The notes under the pieces were generated by a model that saw only the letters and a program-made list of their open reading frames with translations, was not told where the DNA came from and ran no database searches. A program made the translations under genes and the position numbers. Shown here in pieces: positions 23,821 to 29,752 of a DNA stretch of 37,761 nt. The stretch comes from a virus, in the IMG/VR virus record IMGVR_UViG_3300018080_000067, positions 1-37,761 of that record. One strand, 5' to 3'. Each line of letters starts with the position of its first letter. The stretch's first letter is position 1.

Positions 23821-24335
23821 CAAATGATTATTGGTCGAGGAACGCCCGGCGAGCTCTGGGCGTAGAGGTACGCGGAGTACAGTACTTAGAACTCCGCAAG
23901 ACAGGAATTCACGTCTTGATAAATGTTCAAGCCCGTGAACCAAACATGGAAAAGGTTGAACACGCTATCATAGAAGAGTGGGGAATAGAAACACTAGGAG
24001 CCCTCCTACGTGCAAGAGAACTTATGCTTACCGAGCGCACACGTAGGGATATGATCATTCCCTGCCACGATACACAGGATCCTACGATCCCGTTATCATG
24101 TGTTTCATTACTTCACGTGCTTATGCAACCAGAAGAAAGACTAAAGTCTAACTGGCAGTTCCAACTAAACGTGTATGCCAGATCAATTCACGTTGATAAG
24201 TTTGAAAAAGACTTAGAGCTTCTTAAGGACGTGGTAGCGTGGTTGTTGGAGCCGTATGAAGAATTTTACTGGGAAGACTATGACCCAGTGATCAGCATGC
24301 ATATCGCTTCATATCACAAGGAGCTGGCACGATGA
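23811..24335 (+). CDS. possible thymidylate synthase (ThyA)-superfamily protein
   Basis: 174 residues, start overlapping ThyX. The C-terminal half, IPLSCVSLLHVLM ... FQLNVYARSIHVDKFEKDLELLKDVV ... ISMHIASYHKE, follows the order of the phage ThyA-like pattern PC-(x)-QF ... L-x-x-x-MRSNDL ... D-x-x-x-x-x-L ... GSLHIYERH. It retains a Cys in the nucleophile position. The N-terminal half is not recognisable, and the protein is shorter than typical ThyA (about 260). It could be a degenerate or divergent pyrimidine-nucleotide C5 hydroxymethylase-like protein. Resemblance was judged by eye only. Confidence 0.4.
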   Translation: MGLANDYWSRNARRALGVEVRGVQYLELRKTGIHVLINVQAREPNMEKVEHAIIEEWGIETLGALLRARELMLTERTRRDMIIPCHDTQDPTIPLSCVSLLHVLMQPEERLKSNWQFQLNVYARSIHVDKFEKDLELLKDVVAWLLEPYEEFYWEDYDPVISMHIASYHKELAR

Positions 24336-24541
24336 AATCTGTTGGCGCTAACATATGGGAAGCTATTGTATACATGTGCTTTGCTATATTAATAGTGTAT
24401 CTCGTCATCACGCACATGAAAACAAAAGAACTCGAACGTCGCATATTTATTTTAGAGGACAGCGCATGCGTAACTCATGCAACGTTTGAAGCTCACGACA
24501 TAGAGGAGGTAAGCTATGATTATTGTAGAAGGGCCCAATAA
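24332..24541 (+). CDS. small membrane protein
   Basis: 69 residues, ATGA overlap with the upstream stop. One N-terminal transmembrane helix (IWEAIVYMCFAILIVYLVIT) then a basic stretch and an acidic cytoplasmic-type tail. Not recognised. It overlaps the kinase start by 26 bases. Confidence 0.55.
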   Translation: MKSVGANIWEAIVYMCFAILIVYLVITHMKTKELERRIFILEDSACVTHATFEAHDIEEVSYDYCRRAQ

Positions 24542-25514
24542 ATGTGGCAAGACAACTCTAGCGAAAGAGTTCAAAGATTATAAGTCTCTTTACATTAGAG
24601 CTTATGATAAGGACAACGGGGATGAACTCTGGTATTCGAGCTTAACTCAGGTTGAAAAGTTTAAGCAGGTGATCGTTGATCGTTGCTGGCTAACGGAAGC
24701 AATTTATCATAAGATATGTCGCCTTCGTCTTGATCAACTGTATTATCTTTCCCTACTAACTGAGGCCCGATCTGGGTTAATGCTGATACTTCTTCCTCCT
24801 ATGATAGAATTAGCACGCAGGGGAGGGAAACTTTATGAGAAGCCTGATGGTTCTGACTTTCCTTTAGCAGAACTTTGGAATCGGTACAACTTGCTCCAAC
24901 GTAACAGGCTCTTCATCAAAACGATCGACGGTTACAAGGTAAGACTTGATCATCTCCTTCCTTCAAAGACAATGTTCTTTACGAAGAATGGAGTATTCAG
25001 ACCTTCACAGATTCGCACGCTTGCTAGAACTCTTTCCAAAGAGAGAGAATTATATCGAACGGGTGGATGGTGCGGAGTAGGGAGTATGAATCCCAAAATT
25101 CTTTTAATGGCTGATAAAGTAAATCCTAATGTATCTAAAGATATTCATCATCCACCATTGCTTCCTGCACATCAAAGTCATGCAGGTGCTTACCTCATGA
25201 GAGTGCTCTATCATAGTGGAATAGATCTTAGGCTTATACACATTCATAACGCGTATAAGCCTAGCGGGAGGCCTTATCGTCGTTCATTAATTCAGATCCT
25301 TGACCCAGATATTATGATAGCTTTGGGCAAGGTAGGAAAGGGAGCTCTTAAAAGCTACTATAATCAGGAAGATATAGGGGAGATCCCTCATCCGCAGTAC
25401 TTAAGAAGATTTAAAACTGGACAAGAAGAAACCTACGGAGAGATGTTACGTGACAACATTAAATACCACGGCGGACTTGCCAAACATTTCACCAGACGAA
25501 ACGCTAGTAGTTGA
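24516..25514 (+). CDS. dNMP (thymidylate-type) kinase fused to UDG-like domain
   Basis: 332 residues from ATG 24516 behind GAGGAGG. Residues 1 to about 150 are a P-loop nucleoside monophosphate kinase: EGPNKCGKTT at 5-14 and DRCWLTEAIY near 55, matching the DR-x-x-x-(S/T)E-x-x-Y motif of thymidylate-kinase-like enzymes. Residues about 190-330 (ILLMADKVNPN, IHIHNAYKPSGRPYRR, DPDIMIALGKVGKGAL, IPHPQYLRRF) follow the fold pattern of the uracil-DNA glycosylase superfamily. Fusion of a dNMP or DNA-base kinase with a UDG-like domain suggests handling of an unusual or modified pyrimidine. Classic catalytic glycosylase residues are not obvious. Confidence 0.72.
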   Translation: MIIVEGPNKCGKTTLAKEFKDYKSLYIRAYDKDNGDELWYSSLTQVEKFKQVIVDRCWLTEAIYHKICRLRLDQLYYLSLLTEARSGLMLILLPPMIELARRGGKLYEKPDGSDFPLAELWNRYNLLQRNRLFIKTIDGYKVRLDHLLPSKTMFFTKNGVFRPSQIRTLARTLSKERELYRTGGWCGVGSMNPKILLMADKVNPNVSKDIHHPPLLPAHQSHAGAYLMRVLYHSGIDLRLIHIHNAYKPSGRPYRRSLIQILDPDIMIALGKVGKGALKSYYNQEDIGEIPHPQYLRRFKTGQEETYGEMLRDNIKYHGGLAKHFTRRNASS

Positions 25515-27414
25515 TATAGAATCAACCTCGTTTGACGACAAGGTGAAAGGACTAAATCCTTTCCAAGGGCATCGTATCGCTGGAGTAGCGATAGGAACTA
25601 AGGACGCCTCTAAACAGTGGTACATGCCCTTACGTCATTCGTCTGGAGTTCTCAATGACTCGAAGAACTTTCCCTTTGAGCAAGGAATAAAGTGGCTCCA
25701 AGACACGTTGGGAAATGGCAGGGATATCATCAATCATAATATCAAGTTCGATATGCGTTTCCTTTGGCACGATGGGATAGAGTTTAAAGGACGCTGTATT
25801 GATACGATGGTATTAGGACGACTGGTGCACAATGATCTATTTGGATACGCTCCCTACTCTCTTGACTCATTAGGACATAGATATCTTGGCGAAAAGAAAC
25901 TTGATGAAGCAAAGGCCTACACTAAATCTATCAAGACAAAAGACTATGGTAGAATCCCAGTAGGATTGATGACGCGCTACGCAGAGAAGGACGTTGAACT
26001 TACTGCAAGACTACTTAAAAAATTAGAGAGCTTACTCCCAAGTTTTTCATCTGAGATATGGGACACTGAACAACGATTAACTTACTGGATTTGGAAAGCT
26101 GAGATGAAAGGGATGGGAGTTGATTGGAAGAAATTAAAGCAAACCTATATTACGAACATCGAACGTATGTTAGAACTTTCAAATCAAATCTTTGATATCG
26201 TTGGCCACAAGTTTGATCTAGGAAAAGAAGCTGAGATGACTAAGGTTTTGATGGGGGAATTAGGATTAGTTCCTAAGTCGTATACAGAAAAGACACATAA
26301 ACCACAATGGAATAAGATGGCCTTTGAGACTATGGATCACCCGATAGGGAAACCCATGGCAGAGTTCAACTCCCTGGAACATTATGTAAATACTTACTGC
26401 AAAGGATGGCTAGATAGAAAAGGAGACGACGGTCGTTTGCATTCAGACTTTAGACAAGCTGGAACAAACACTGGTCGCTGGTCTTCTCAAAATCCTAACT
26501 TACAAAACATGTCTCCGGAAGCTGAGGTACACGCTGAATCAGAAGAAGATAATGTTATCGTAGCAGCTGACTATTCACAGATGGAGTATAGAATCTTTGG
26601 ACACTACACAAAATCAGATAGCATCCTAGGCGAGTACTCTAAGAATCCCTACATGGATTTCCACGGTCACCTGGCAGGAATGCTTGGAGTGGATAGACAG
26701 TTTGCAAAGCAAATGAACTTTAGTTTTATCTACGGGATGGGCAAAAAGAAATTGATAACTAACATCGCTGGTCTTCTTGCTTTGAAAGGAGCAGAGGATG
26801 AGACGATGCGCGAACAAATGAGAACTTATCTAACTGGTGGTGGTGGAGCCACTGCGGAACGTGCAAAGCAATTGAATACTCAAGAGACAAGAATCTTGGC
26901 TAATAAAATATTTAATGACTATCATCGAAGATTTCCGGAAATCAAAAAGTTTTCCAATCAAGTAAGCCATGCTATAAAACGTAGGGGTTGGATTAAGAAT
27001 TTTTACGGCAGGCGTTACGTGTTCGAACCAGGTTCGCCTCAGCATCAAGCTGTAAATTACATCGTACAAGGCTCAGCAGCTGATTGTTGTAAAACCGCGA
27101 TACTATCTTTGCATGAAAAATTACAATCTAAATATCCTGACGTTAGCTTTATTGGGCAGGTTCATGACTCTGTAATCTTAGAATGTCCCAAGGATCAATA
27201 TGAAGAGTTCGTGATCGACATGATTCCGGTTCTTGAGGAAGCTCCGTTCAGAGTACCGATGTTAGTGGACGTTAAAATAAGCGATAGATATTTAGCACAG
27301 GCAGTTGAAATTGAAGATCGTTTAGAGCTTGTTGGAGAAGATAAATTTCGGCAATCCCTACGGAATGCTCGCGAAGCTTCCAAGACCGCTAAAACGAGAG
27401 GCTGGGCATCGTAA
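25450..27414 (+). CDS. family A DNA polymerase
   Basis: 654 residues from GTG 25450 (GGAGAG upstream). The 3'-5' exonuclease is intact: DIE at 22-24, NHNIKFD, YAEKD. Polymerase motifs: TGRWSSQNPNLQN, motif A DYSQMEYR (about 374), motif B RQFAKQMNFSFIYG (about 416; Phe at the nucleotide-sugar-sensing position), motif C QVHDS (about 571). Motif C has Ser where most relatives have Glu (VHDE). There is no 5'-3' exonuclease domain, as is usual for phage replicative Pol I. It works with the primase-helicase and putative SSB of the same block. Confidence 0.93.
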   Translation: MTTLNTTADLPNISPDETLVVDIESTSFDDKVKGLNPFQGHRIAGVAIGTKDASKQWYMPLRHSSGVLNDSKNFPFEQGIKWLQDTLGNGRDIINHNIKFDMRFLWHDGIEFKGRCIDTMVLGRLVHNDLFGYAPYSLDSLGHRYLGEKKLDEAKAYTKSIKTKDYGRIPVGLMTRYAEKDVELTARLLKKLESLLPSFSSEIWDTEQRLTYWIWKAEMKGMGVDWKKLKQTYITNIERMLELSNQIFDIVGHKFDLGKEAEMTKVLMGELGLVPKSYTEKTHKPQWNKMAFETMDHPIGKPMAEFNSLEHYVNTYCKGWLDRKGDDGRLHSDFRQAGTNTGRWSSQNPNLQNMSPEAEVHAESEEDNVIVAADYSQMEYRIFGHYTKSDSILGEYSKNPYMDFHGHLAGMLGVDRQFAKQMNFSFIYGMGKKKLITNIAGLLALKGAEDETMREQMRTYLTGGGGATAERAKQLNTQETRILANKIFNDYHRRFPEIKKFSNQVSHAIKRRGWIKNFYGRRYVFEPGSPQHQAVNYIVQGSAADCCKTAILSLHEKLQSKYPDVSFIGQVHDSVILECPKDQYEEFVIDMIPVLEEAPFRVPMLVDVKISDRYLAQAVEIEDRLELVGEDKFRQSLRNAREASKTAKTRGWAS

Positions 27415-27427
27415 ATCGCCCATTTTT
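27399..27427 (+). terminator. weak possible terminator after the polymerase
   Basis: GGGC and GCCC around the polymerase stop can pair over an 11-base loop, followed by ATTTTTACATTTTG. The four-pair stem is weak, so this may be incidental. Confidence 0.25.
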
Positions 27428-27478
27428 ACATTTTGATTTGAAGGCTCAAAAATAAATGCAACTTTTTTGAAATTTTAT

Positions 27479-27581
27479 TTATCAATGAAATCAATAGGTT
27501 ATCTGGATTTCAGAGCGACAGATCAAAATAAAAGTTTACAAATACTAGAAACGTGGTATATTTGTCTTAGTTCATTGATAA
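27479..27581. repeat. 11-bp inverted repeat flanking a promoter
   Basis: TTATCAATGAA at 27479-27489 and TTCATTGATAA at 27571-27581 are exact reverse complements. One arm lies upstream of the -35 and the other at the predicted start site. This spacing would suit a two-site operator, or a hairpin in read-through RNA from the polymerase gene. Confidence 0.7.
27535..27562 (+). promoter_or_regulatory. promoter of the structured leader RNA
   Basis: TTTACA at 27535-27540, 16-base spacer, TATATT at 27557-27562 with TGG extended -10. It shares the TTTACA and TGn-10 architecture of the two promoters in the divergent region. The predicted start is near 27569-27571. Confidence 0.65.
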
Positions 27582-27807
27582 GAAGAAATCGCCAAAGAAA
27601 AGCCACGGTCTGGGGTAAAATCCTGGGCAGGTAGGGAGAGGTCAGATAGCCCGAAAGCTGGTCCCGCCCGAAGAGGTTGTTGGCGATGAAATAGCCCGAG
27701 AGAAATTTCTCGGCAAATTCTTTGAAAATTAGTAGATTTATCCCGGTAGCTTATTGAGGCTATTTGGGATTTCTGCGCTTGTTGAAATCCTCAGATTTCT
27801 GGGGATA

Positions 27808-27846
27808 AGGTAAGGGATGAGCTCCTTGCCTCTGATGAAACAGCTC
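27808..27846 (+). promoter_or_regulatory. H-type pseudoknot element, copy 1
   Basis: Stem AGGTAAGG/CCTTGCCT (27808-27815/27824-27831) closes the loop GATGAGCT (27816-27823). Then come CTGATGA (27832-27838), three bases, and AGCTC (27842-27846), which can pair with GAGCT of the loop. The SD and start of the 73-aa gene follow at once. In an alternative fold TCTGAT (27831-27836) pairs with ATCAGA (27858-27863) across the ribosome site. Confidence 0.65.
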
Positions 27847-27862
27847 GCACAGGAGATATCAG

Positions 27863-28084
27863 ATGATTTACCACGTAACAGGAATTAGGGCCGACGGAAC
27901 AAGGATAAAGAGAACCGCCACGAACATCGGAGAAGCGAGACGCTACCGTCACTGGATGTTAACCAATTCACATAACGATCCGCTGAACATCGAAGGCAGG
28001 AAGGTTGTGAAGGTTTATTGGAAGAAGGATTACAGAATAGCTTCACTGAACCAGGTCGAAGCTGCTGAGGCGGTGATGGGATGA
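27863..28084 (+). CDS. hypothetical 73-aa basic protein
   Basis: ATG 27863 behind AGGAG. MIYHVTGIRADGTRIKRTATNIGEARRYRHWM... looks like a small beta-beta-alpha domain with many Arg/Lys, and a nucleic-acid ligand is conceivable. It is the first gene after the structured leader. Not recognised. Confidence 0.6.
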   Translation: MIYHVTGIRADGTRIKRTATNIGEARRYRHWMLTNSHNDPLNIEGRKVVKVYWKKDYRIASLNQVEAAEAVMG

Positions 28085-28431
28085 AATGGAGAAAGAAAAT
28101 AGTGGCAGGAGAACCCATTTGGATATCAAAAAATAAACGATGGGAAATAACTATCACAATGAACAAAACGTATCGGTTGTGGGATACCAAGAACCTTGAT
28201 GATGCTATGTTCGCGAAGCAAATTAAACTATGTAAATTGAAAGCTCAATTAATAGAGCTCGATGAGGAGCTAAATTCTCCTGGAATGATAAAACAAAATC
28301 TTCTCGACGCAATCAAATCAGCAGATCAAGAAATAACTAATCTTCAACTTCAATCTGAAAATATATCACAGAGAATCGAAGATCTAGTTAAAAAGAAAAT
28401 AACGCTCATAGAAGAGCTCGAGGAACTTTAA
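28081..28431 (+). CDS. hypothetical 116-aa coiled-coil protein
   Basis: ATGA overlap with the upstream stop. The N-terminal 45 residues (MKWRKKIVAGEPIWISKNKRWEITI...) look like a small beta domain. Residues about 50-116 are a long coiled coil (LIELDEELN, ESADQEITNLQLQSENISQRIEDLVKKK region) ending IEELEEL. Its stop codon forms part of the next leader's closing helix. Function unknown. Confidence 0.6.
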   Translation: MKWRKKIVAGEPIWISKNKRWEITITMNKTYRLWDTKNLDDAMFAKQIKLCKLKAQLIELDEELNSPGMIKQNLLDAIKSADQEITNLQLQSENISQRIEDLVKKKITLIEELEEL

Positions 28432-28511
28432 AGTGAAACCCGGTTCGCCGGGTACGGGACAGGGATGGGCTCCACCCGCTGATGATCTAGCCCTAATACA
28501 AAATCACTTTA
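28429..28511 (+). promoter_or_regulatory. structured leader with pseudoknot element, copy 2
   Basis: A closing helix TAAAGTGA/TCACTTTA (28429-28436/28504-28511) ends just before AGGAGGT. Inside are CCCGG-uucg-CCGGG (28439-28452) and the pseudoknot element: CGGG...GG (28455-28463), loop GATGGGCT (28464-28471), CC-a-CCCG (28472-28478), CTGATGA (28479-28485), three bases, and AGCCC (28489-28493) able to pair with loop GGGCT. Relative to copy 1 an A-U pair of the pseudoknot helix has become G-C. Confidence 0.7.
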
Positions 28512-28528
28512 CTAGGAGGTAAAGAACA

Positions 28529-28882
28529 ATGGCAAAAAAGAAAGAAGACAAAAAAGAAATGAGCGCTGCGGAAGCAAAGAAATCAGTAGATAAAATTACT
28601 GATGAACAGCAAGCTGTCGTCGATTCGGCGATGGAGGATGTCAAGGGAGCTATGAAGCTCTTTGAAGCAGCCAGTGAGAAACTCGGCGCTGTGAAACAGC
28701 CCCACGCAAAGGTCACGAAAGAGAAGAAATACTGCGACTCGAAAGCAGCGGCTCTTGGGACCTACCTCTCCTACCGCGATCCCGAGCTTCGGAAGGTCAA
28801 GGAGAAAGAAAACAAGAAAAAGAAGCTCGAGAAAATGGAAGCACAGATGGCCGAACTCAAGAAAGAACTCGGCATCAAGTAA
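28529..28882 (+). CDS. 117-aa coiled-coil protein, shared C-terminal helix
   Basis: ATG 28529 behind AGGAGGT. Highly charged, Lys/Glu-rich: MAKKKEDKKEMSAAEAKKS, a middle segment with KYCDSKAAALGTYLSYRDPELR, and a C-terminal helix KKLEKMEAQMAELKKELGIK. That last segment closely resembles the ends of the 94-aa and 93-aa proteins encoded at 28949 and 29396. The consensus AUG, strong SD and own leader suggest high, separately tuned expression. Function unknown; scaffold-like or DNA-associated roles are possible. Confidence 0.7.
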   Translation: MAKKKEDKKEMSAAEAKKSVDKITDEQQAVVDSAMEDVKGAMKLFEAASEKLGAVKQPHAKVTKEKKYCDSKAAALGTYLSYRDPELRKVKEKENKKKKLEKMEAQMAELKKELGIK

Positions 28883-28932
28883 TTCTTACTCTGCTCCAGA
28901 GCAAAGTTCTGGGGCAGGAATAAGGATTACTT
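28877..28932 (+). promoter_or_regulatory. structured leader, hairpin with closing helix
   Basis: AAGTAAT/ATTACTT (28877-28883/28926-28932) encloses CTGCTCCAGA/TCTGGGGCAG (28891-28900/28908-28917, ten pairs, one G-U). It ends directly at AAAGGAGG of the 94-aa gene and starts at the stop of the 117-aa gene. Terminator, stabiliser or processing site are all possible; no U-tract follows. Confidence 0.6.
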
Positions 28933-28948
28933 AAAGGAGGTAAGAGAT

Positions 28949-29233
28949 ATGAGCTTTCAAGAAGATAAAGAAAAGCTTGAGGCCGATCGTAGATTGGCTC
29001 ACAGAAATTTCATGTTGATCGAAGCAGAGATTAAAGATGCTCAGGAACAACTTGAGGAATTACATCGGAAGATCCCTGAACTATGGAAACAATCAGAGCG
29101 ACTGAGAAGCCGCAGGGACCGTTTGGATAAGGAATGGGATAGGAAATACAGCGACGATGAAAAGAACATCAAGAGAGCGAAGCTGGAACGCTTGGAAGCT
29201 CAGATAAAAAAGATCAAAGCGGAATTACAATAA
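28949..29233 (+). CDS. 94-aa coiled-coil protein, shared C-terminal helix
   Basis: ATG 28949 with AAAGGAGG at 28933-28940. Almost entirely coiled coil: EDKEKLEADRRLAHRNFM, IKDAQEQLEELHRKIPELW, RLRSRRDRLDKEW, ending KLERLEAQIKKIKAELQ. The end matches those of the flanking small proteins (LEKMEAQMAELKKEL, LQKLEEQMEQLKKEL), so all three may dimerise with each other or share one partner. Function unknown. Confidence 0.7.
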   Translation: MSFQEDKEKLEADRRLAHRNFMLIEAEIKDAQEQLEELHRKIPELWKQSERLRSRRDRLDKEWDRKYSDDEKNIKRAKLERLEAQIKKIKAELQ

Positions 29234-29235
29234 TA

Positions 29236-29266
29236 GAGCCCGGAGGGCGATAAACCTTCCGGGCTC
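29236..29266 (+). terminator. strong GC-rich hairpin
   Basis: GAGCCCGGAGG/CCTTCCGGGCTC (29236-29246/29255-29266) pairs with one bulged T over an eight-base loop. It lies just after the 94-aa gene stop. Only TGTTTAT follows, so it may terminate weakly, pause, or protect the mRNA end. Confidence 0.55.
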
Positions 29267-29319
29267 GAAGTGTTTATAGCGTCTCAGACGCCGTAGGAGC
29301 TGATCTAATCTATTACGAT

Positions 29320-29372
29320 GTATCATATCCGCCGTGCTCATTACGGTGAGCAGGACGGAGCTGATACGCTCC
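29320..29372 (+). promoter_or_regulatory. structured leader with competing hairpins
   Basis: GTATCA/TGATAC (29320-29325/29362-29367) encloses CCGCC/GGaCGG (29329-29333/29353-29358) and GCTCA/TGAGC (29336-29340/29347-29351). GGAGC/GCTCC (29357-29361/29368-29372) is an alternative hairpin that excludes the outer helices. The tail CAATACAAATCTAGGAGGT resembles TAATACAAA...CTAGGAGGT of the 28.5-kb leader. Confidence 0.5.
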
Positions 29373-29395
29373 AATACAAATCTAGGAGGTGCCTC

Positions 29396-29677
29396 ATGGC
29401 AAAGTCGAAACAAGGAGAAGTGAAGAAAGAGGAAGTTGAAGTAAAGGAGCTTCCGGAAATTAGGGACGGGGAGGGAAACCTGTTCAAGCTTAAACGCACA
29501 GATTTCCCTAACGGCAAAGAGGGCAACGTCGCGTGGTGTGATTACCAGATTGAGCGCTGGACCGAGAAAAAGGAAAAGGCAATCAAGGCTGGCGATCCAC
29601 GACAGAAGAAGCTCGACAAGCTTCAGAAGCTCGAGGAGCAGATGGAGCAACTCAAGAAGGAGCTGTCGGAAGACTAA
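29396..29677 (+). CDS. 93-aa coiled-coil protein, shared C-terminal helix
   Basis: ATG 29396 is chosen because TAGGAGGT lies just upstream. An earlier in-frame ATG at 29318 falls inside the structured leader and lacks a ribosome site. Acidic/basic N-terminus MAKSKQGEVKKEEVEVKELPE, a short globular part (NLFKLKRTDFPNGKEGNVAWCDYQIERW), and a coiled-coil end KLDKLQKLEEQMEQLKKELSED like those of the two preceding proteins. Function unknown. Confidence 0.7.
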   Translation: MAKSKQGEVKKEEVEVKELPEIRDGEGNLFKLKRTDFPNGKEGNVAWCDYQIERWTEKKEKAIKAGDPRQKKLDKLQKLEEQMEQLKKELSED

Positions 29678-29680
29678 CTC

Positions 29681-29738
29681 GTTGTTCTCCTGTGCCTGAG
29701 TGCCCACGTTTAGTGGGTACTCTCCAGAGTAGAACAAT
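29681..29738 (+). promoter_or_regulatory. structured leader of the ligase gene
   Basis: GTTGTTCT/AGAACAAT (29681-29688/29731-29738) encloses a nine-pair hairpin AGTGCCCAC/GTGGGTACT (29699-29707/29713-29721). It ends directly before AAGGAGGT. Same layout as the leaders at 28429 and 28877. Confidence 0.6.
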
Positions 29739-29752
29739 AAGGAGGTACTACT

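Larger units (their letters stand above)
27415..27862 (+). ncRNA. 448-bp gene-free region with promoter and long structured leader RNA
   Basis: No protein frame is credible here. From the start predicted near 27570 the RNA could form the following. First, an 8-bp closing helix 27588-27595/27680-27687 around GC-rich sub-stems. Then a CCGAGA/TCTCGG hairpin near 27697. Then an 11-pair stem with one bulge (ATCCCGGTAGC/GCTATTTGGGAT, about 27740-27770). Then GAAATC-ctca-GATTTC at 27784-27799, and finally the pseudoknot element at 27808-27846. This density of stems indicates a structured leader or a stand-alone RNA. It is not a tRNA, tmRNA or RNase P RNA by inspection. Confidence 0.6.

Noticed and set aside
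27588-27687. tRNA or tmRNA
   Set aside because: An 8-bp closing helix exists, but there is no T-loop GTTCRA pattern at the right place, no CCA-type end and no resume codon context.
27816-27863. Hammerhead ribozyme suggested by CTGATGA
   Set aside because: The required GAAA after stem II and the NUH cleavage context are missing in both copies; the pseudoknot fits better.
27808-28493. Fluoride riboswitch
   Set aside because: The loop/pseudoknot/CUGAUG order is similar, but the P3 hairpin is absent and there is no crcB/fluc-type gene downstream. It is kept only as the nearest architecture.
29318-29395. Upstream ATG extension of the 93-aa protein
   Set aside because: It would translate the structured leader and lacks an SD; ATG 29396 has TAGGAGGT.
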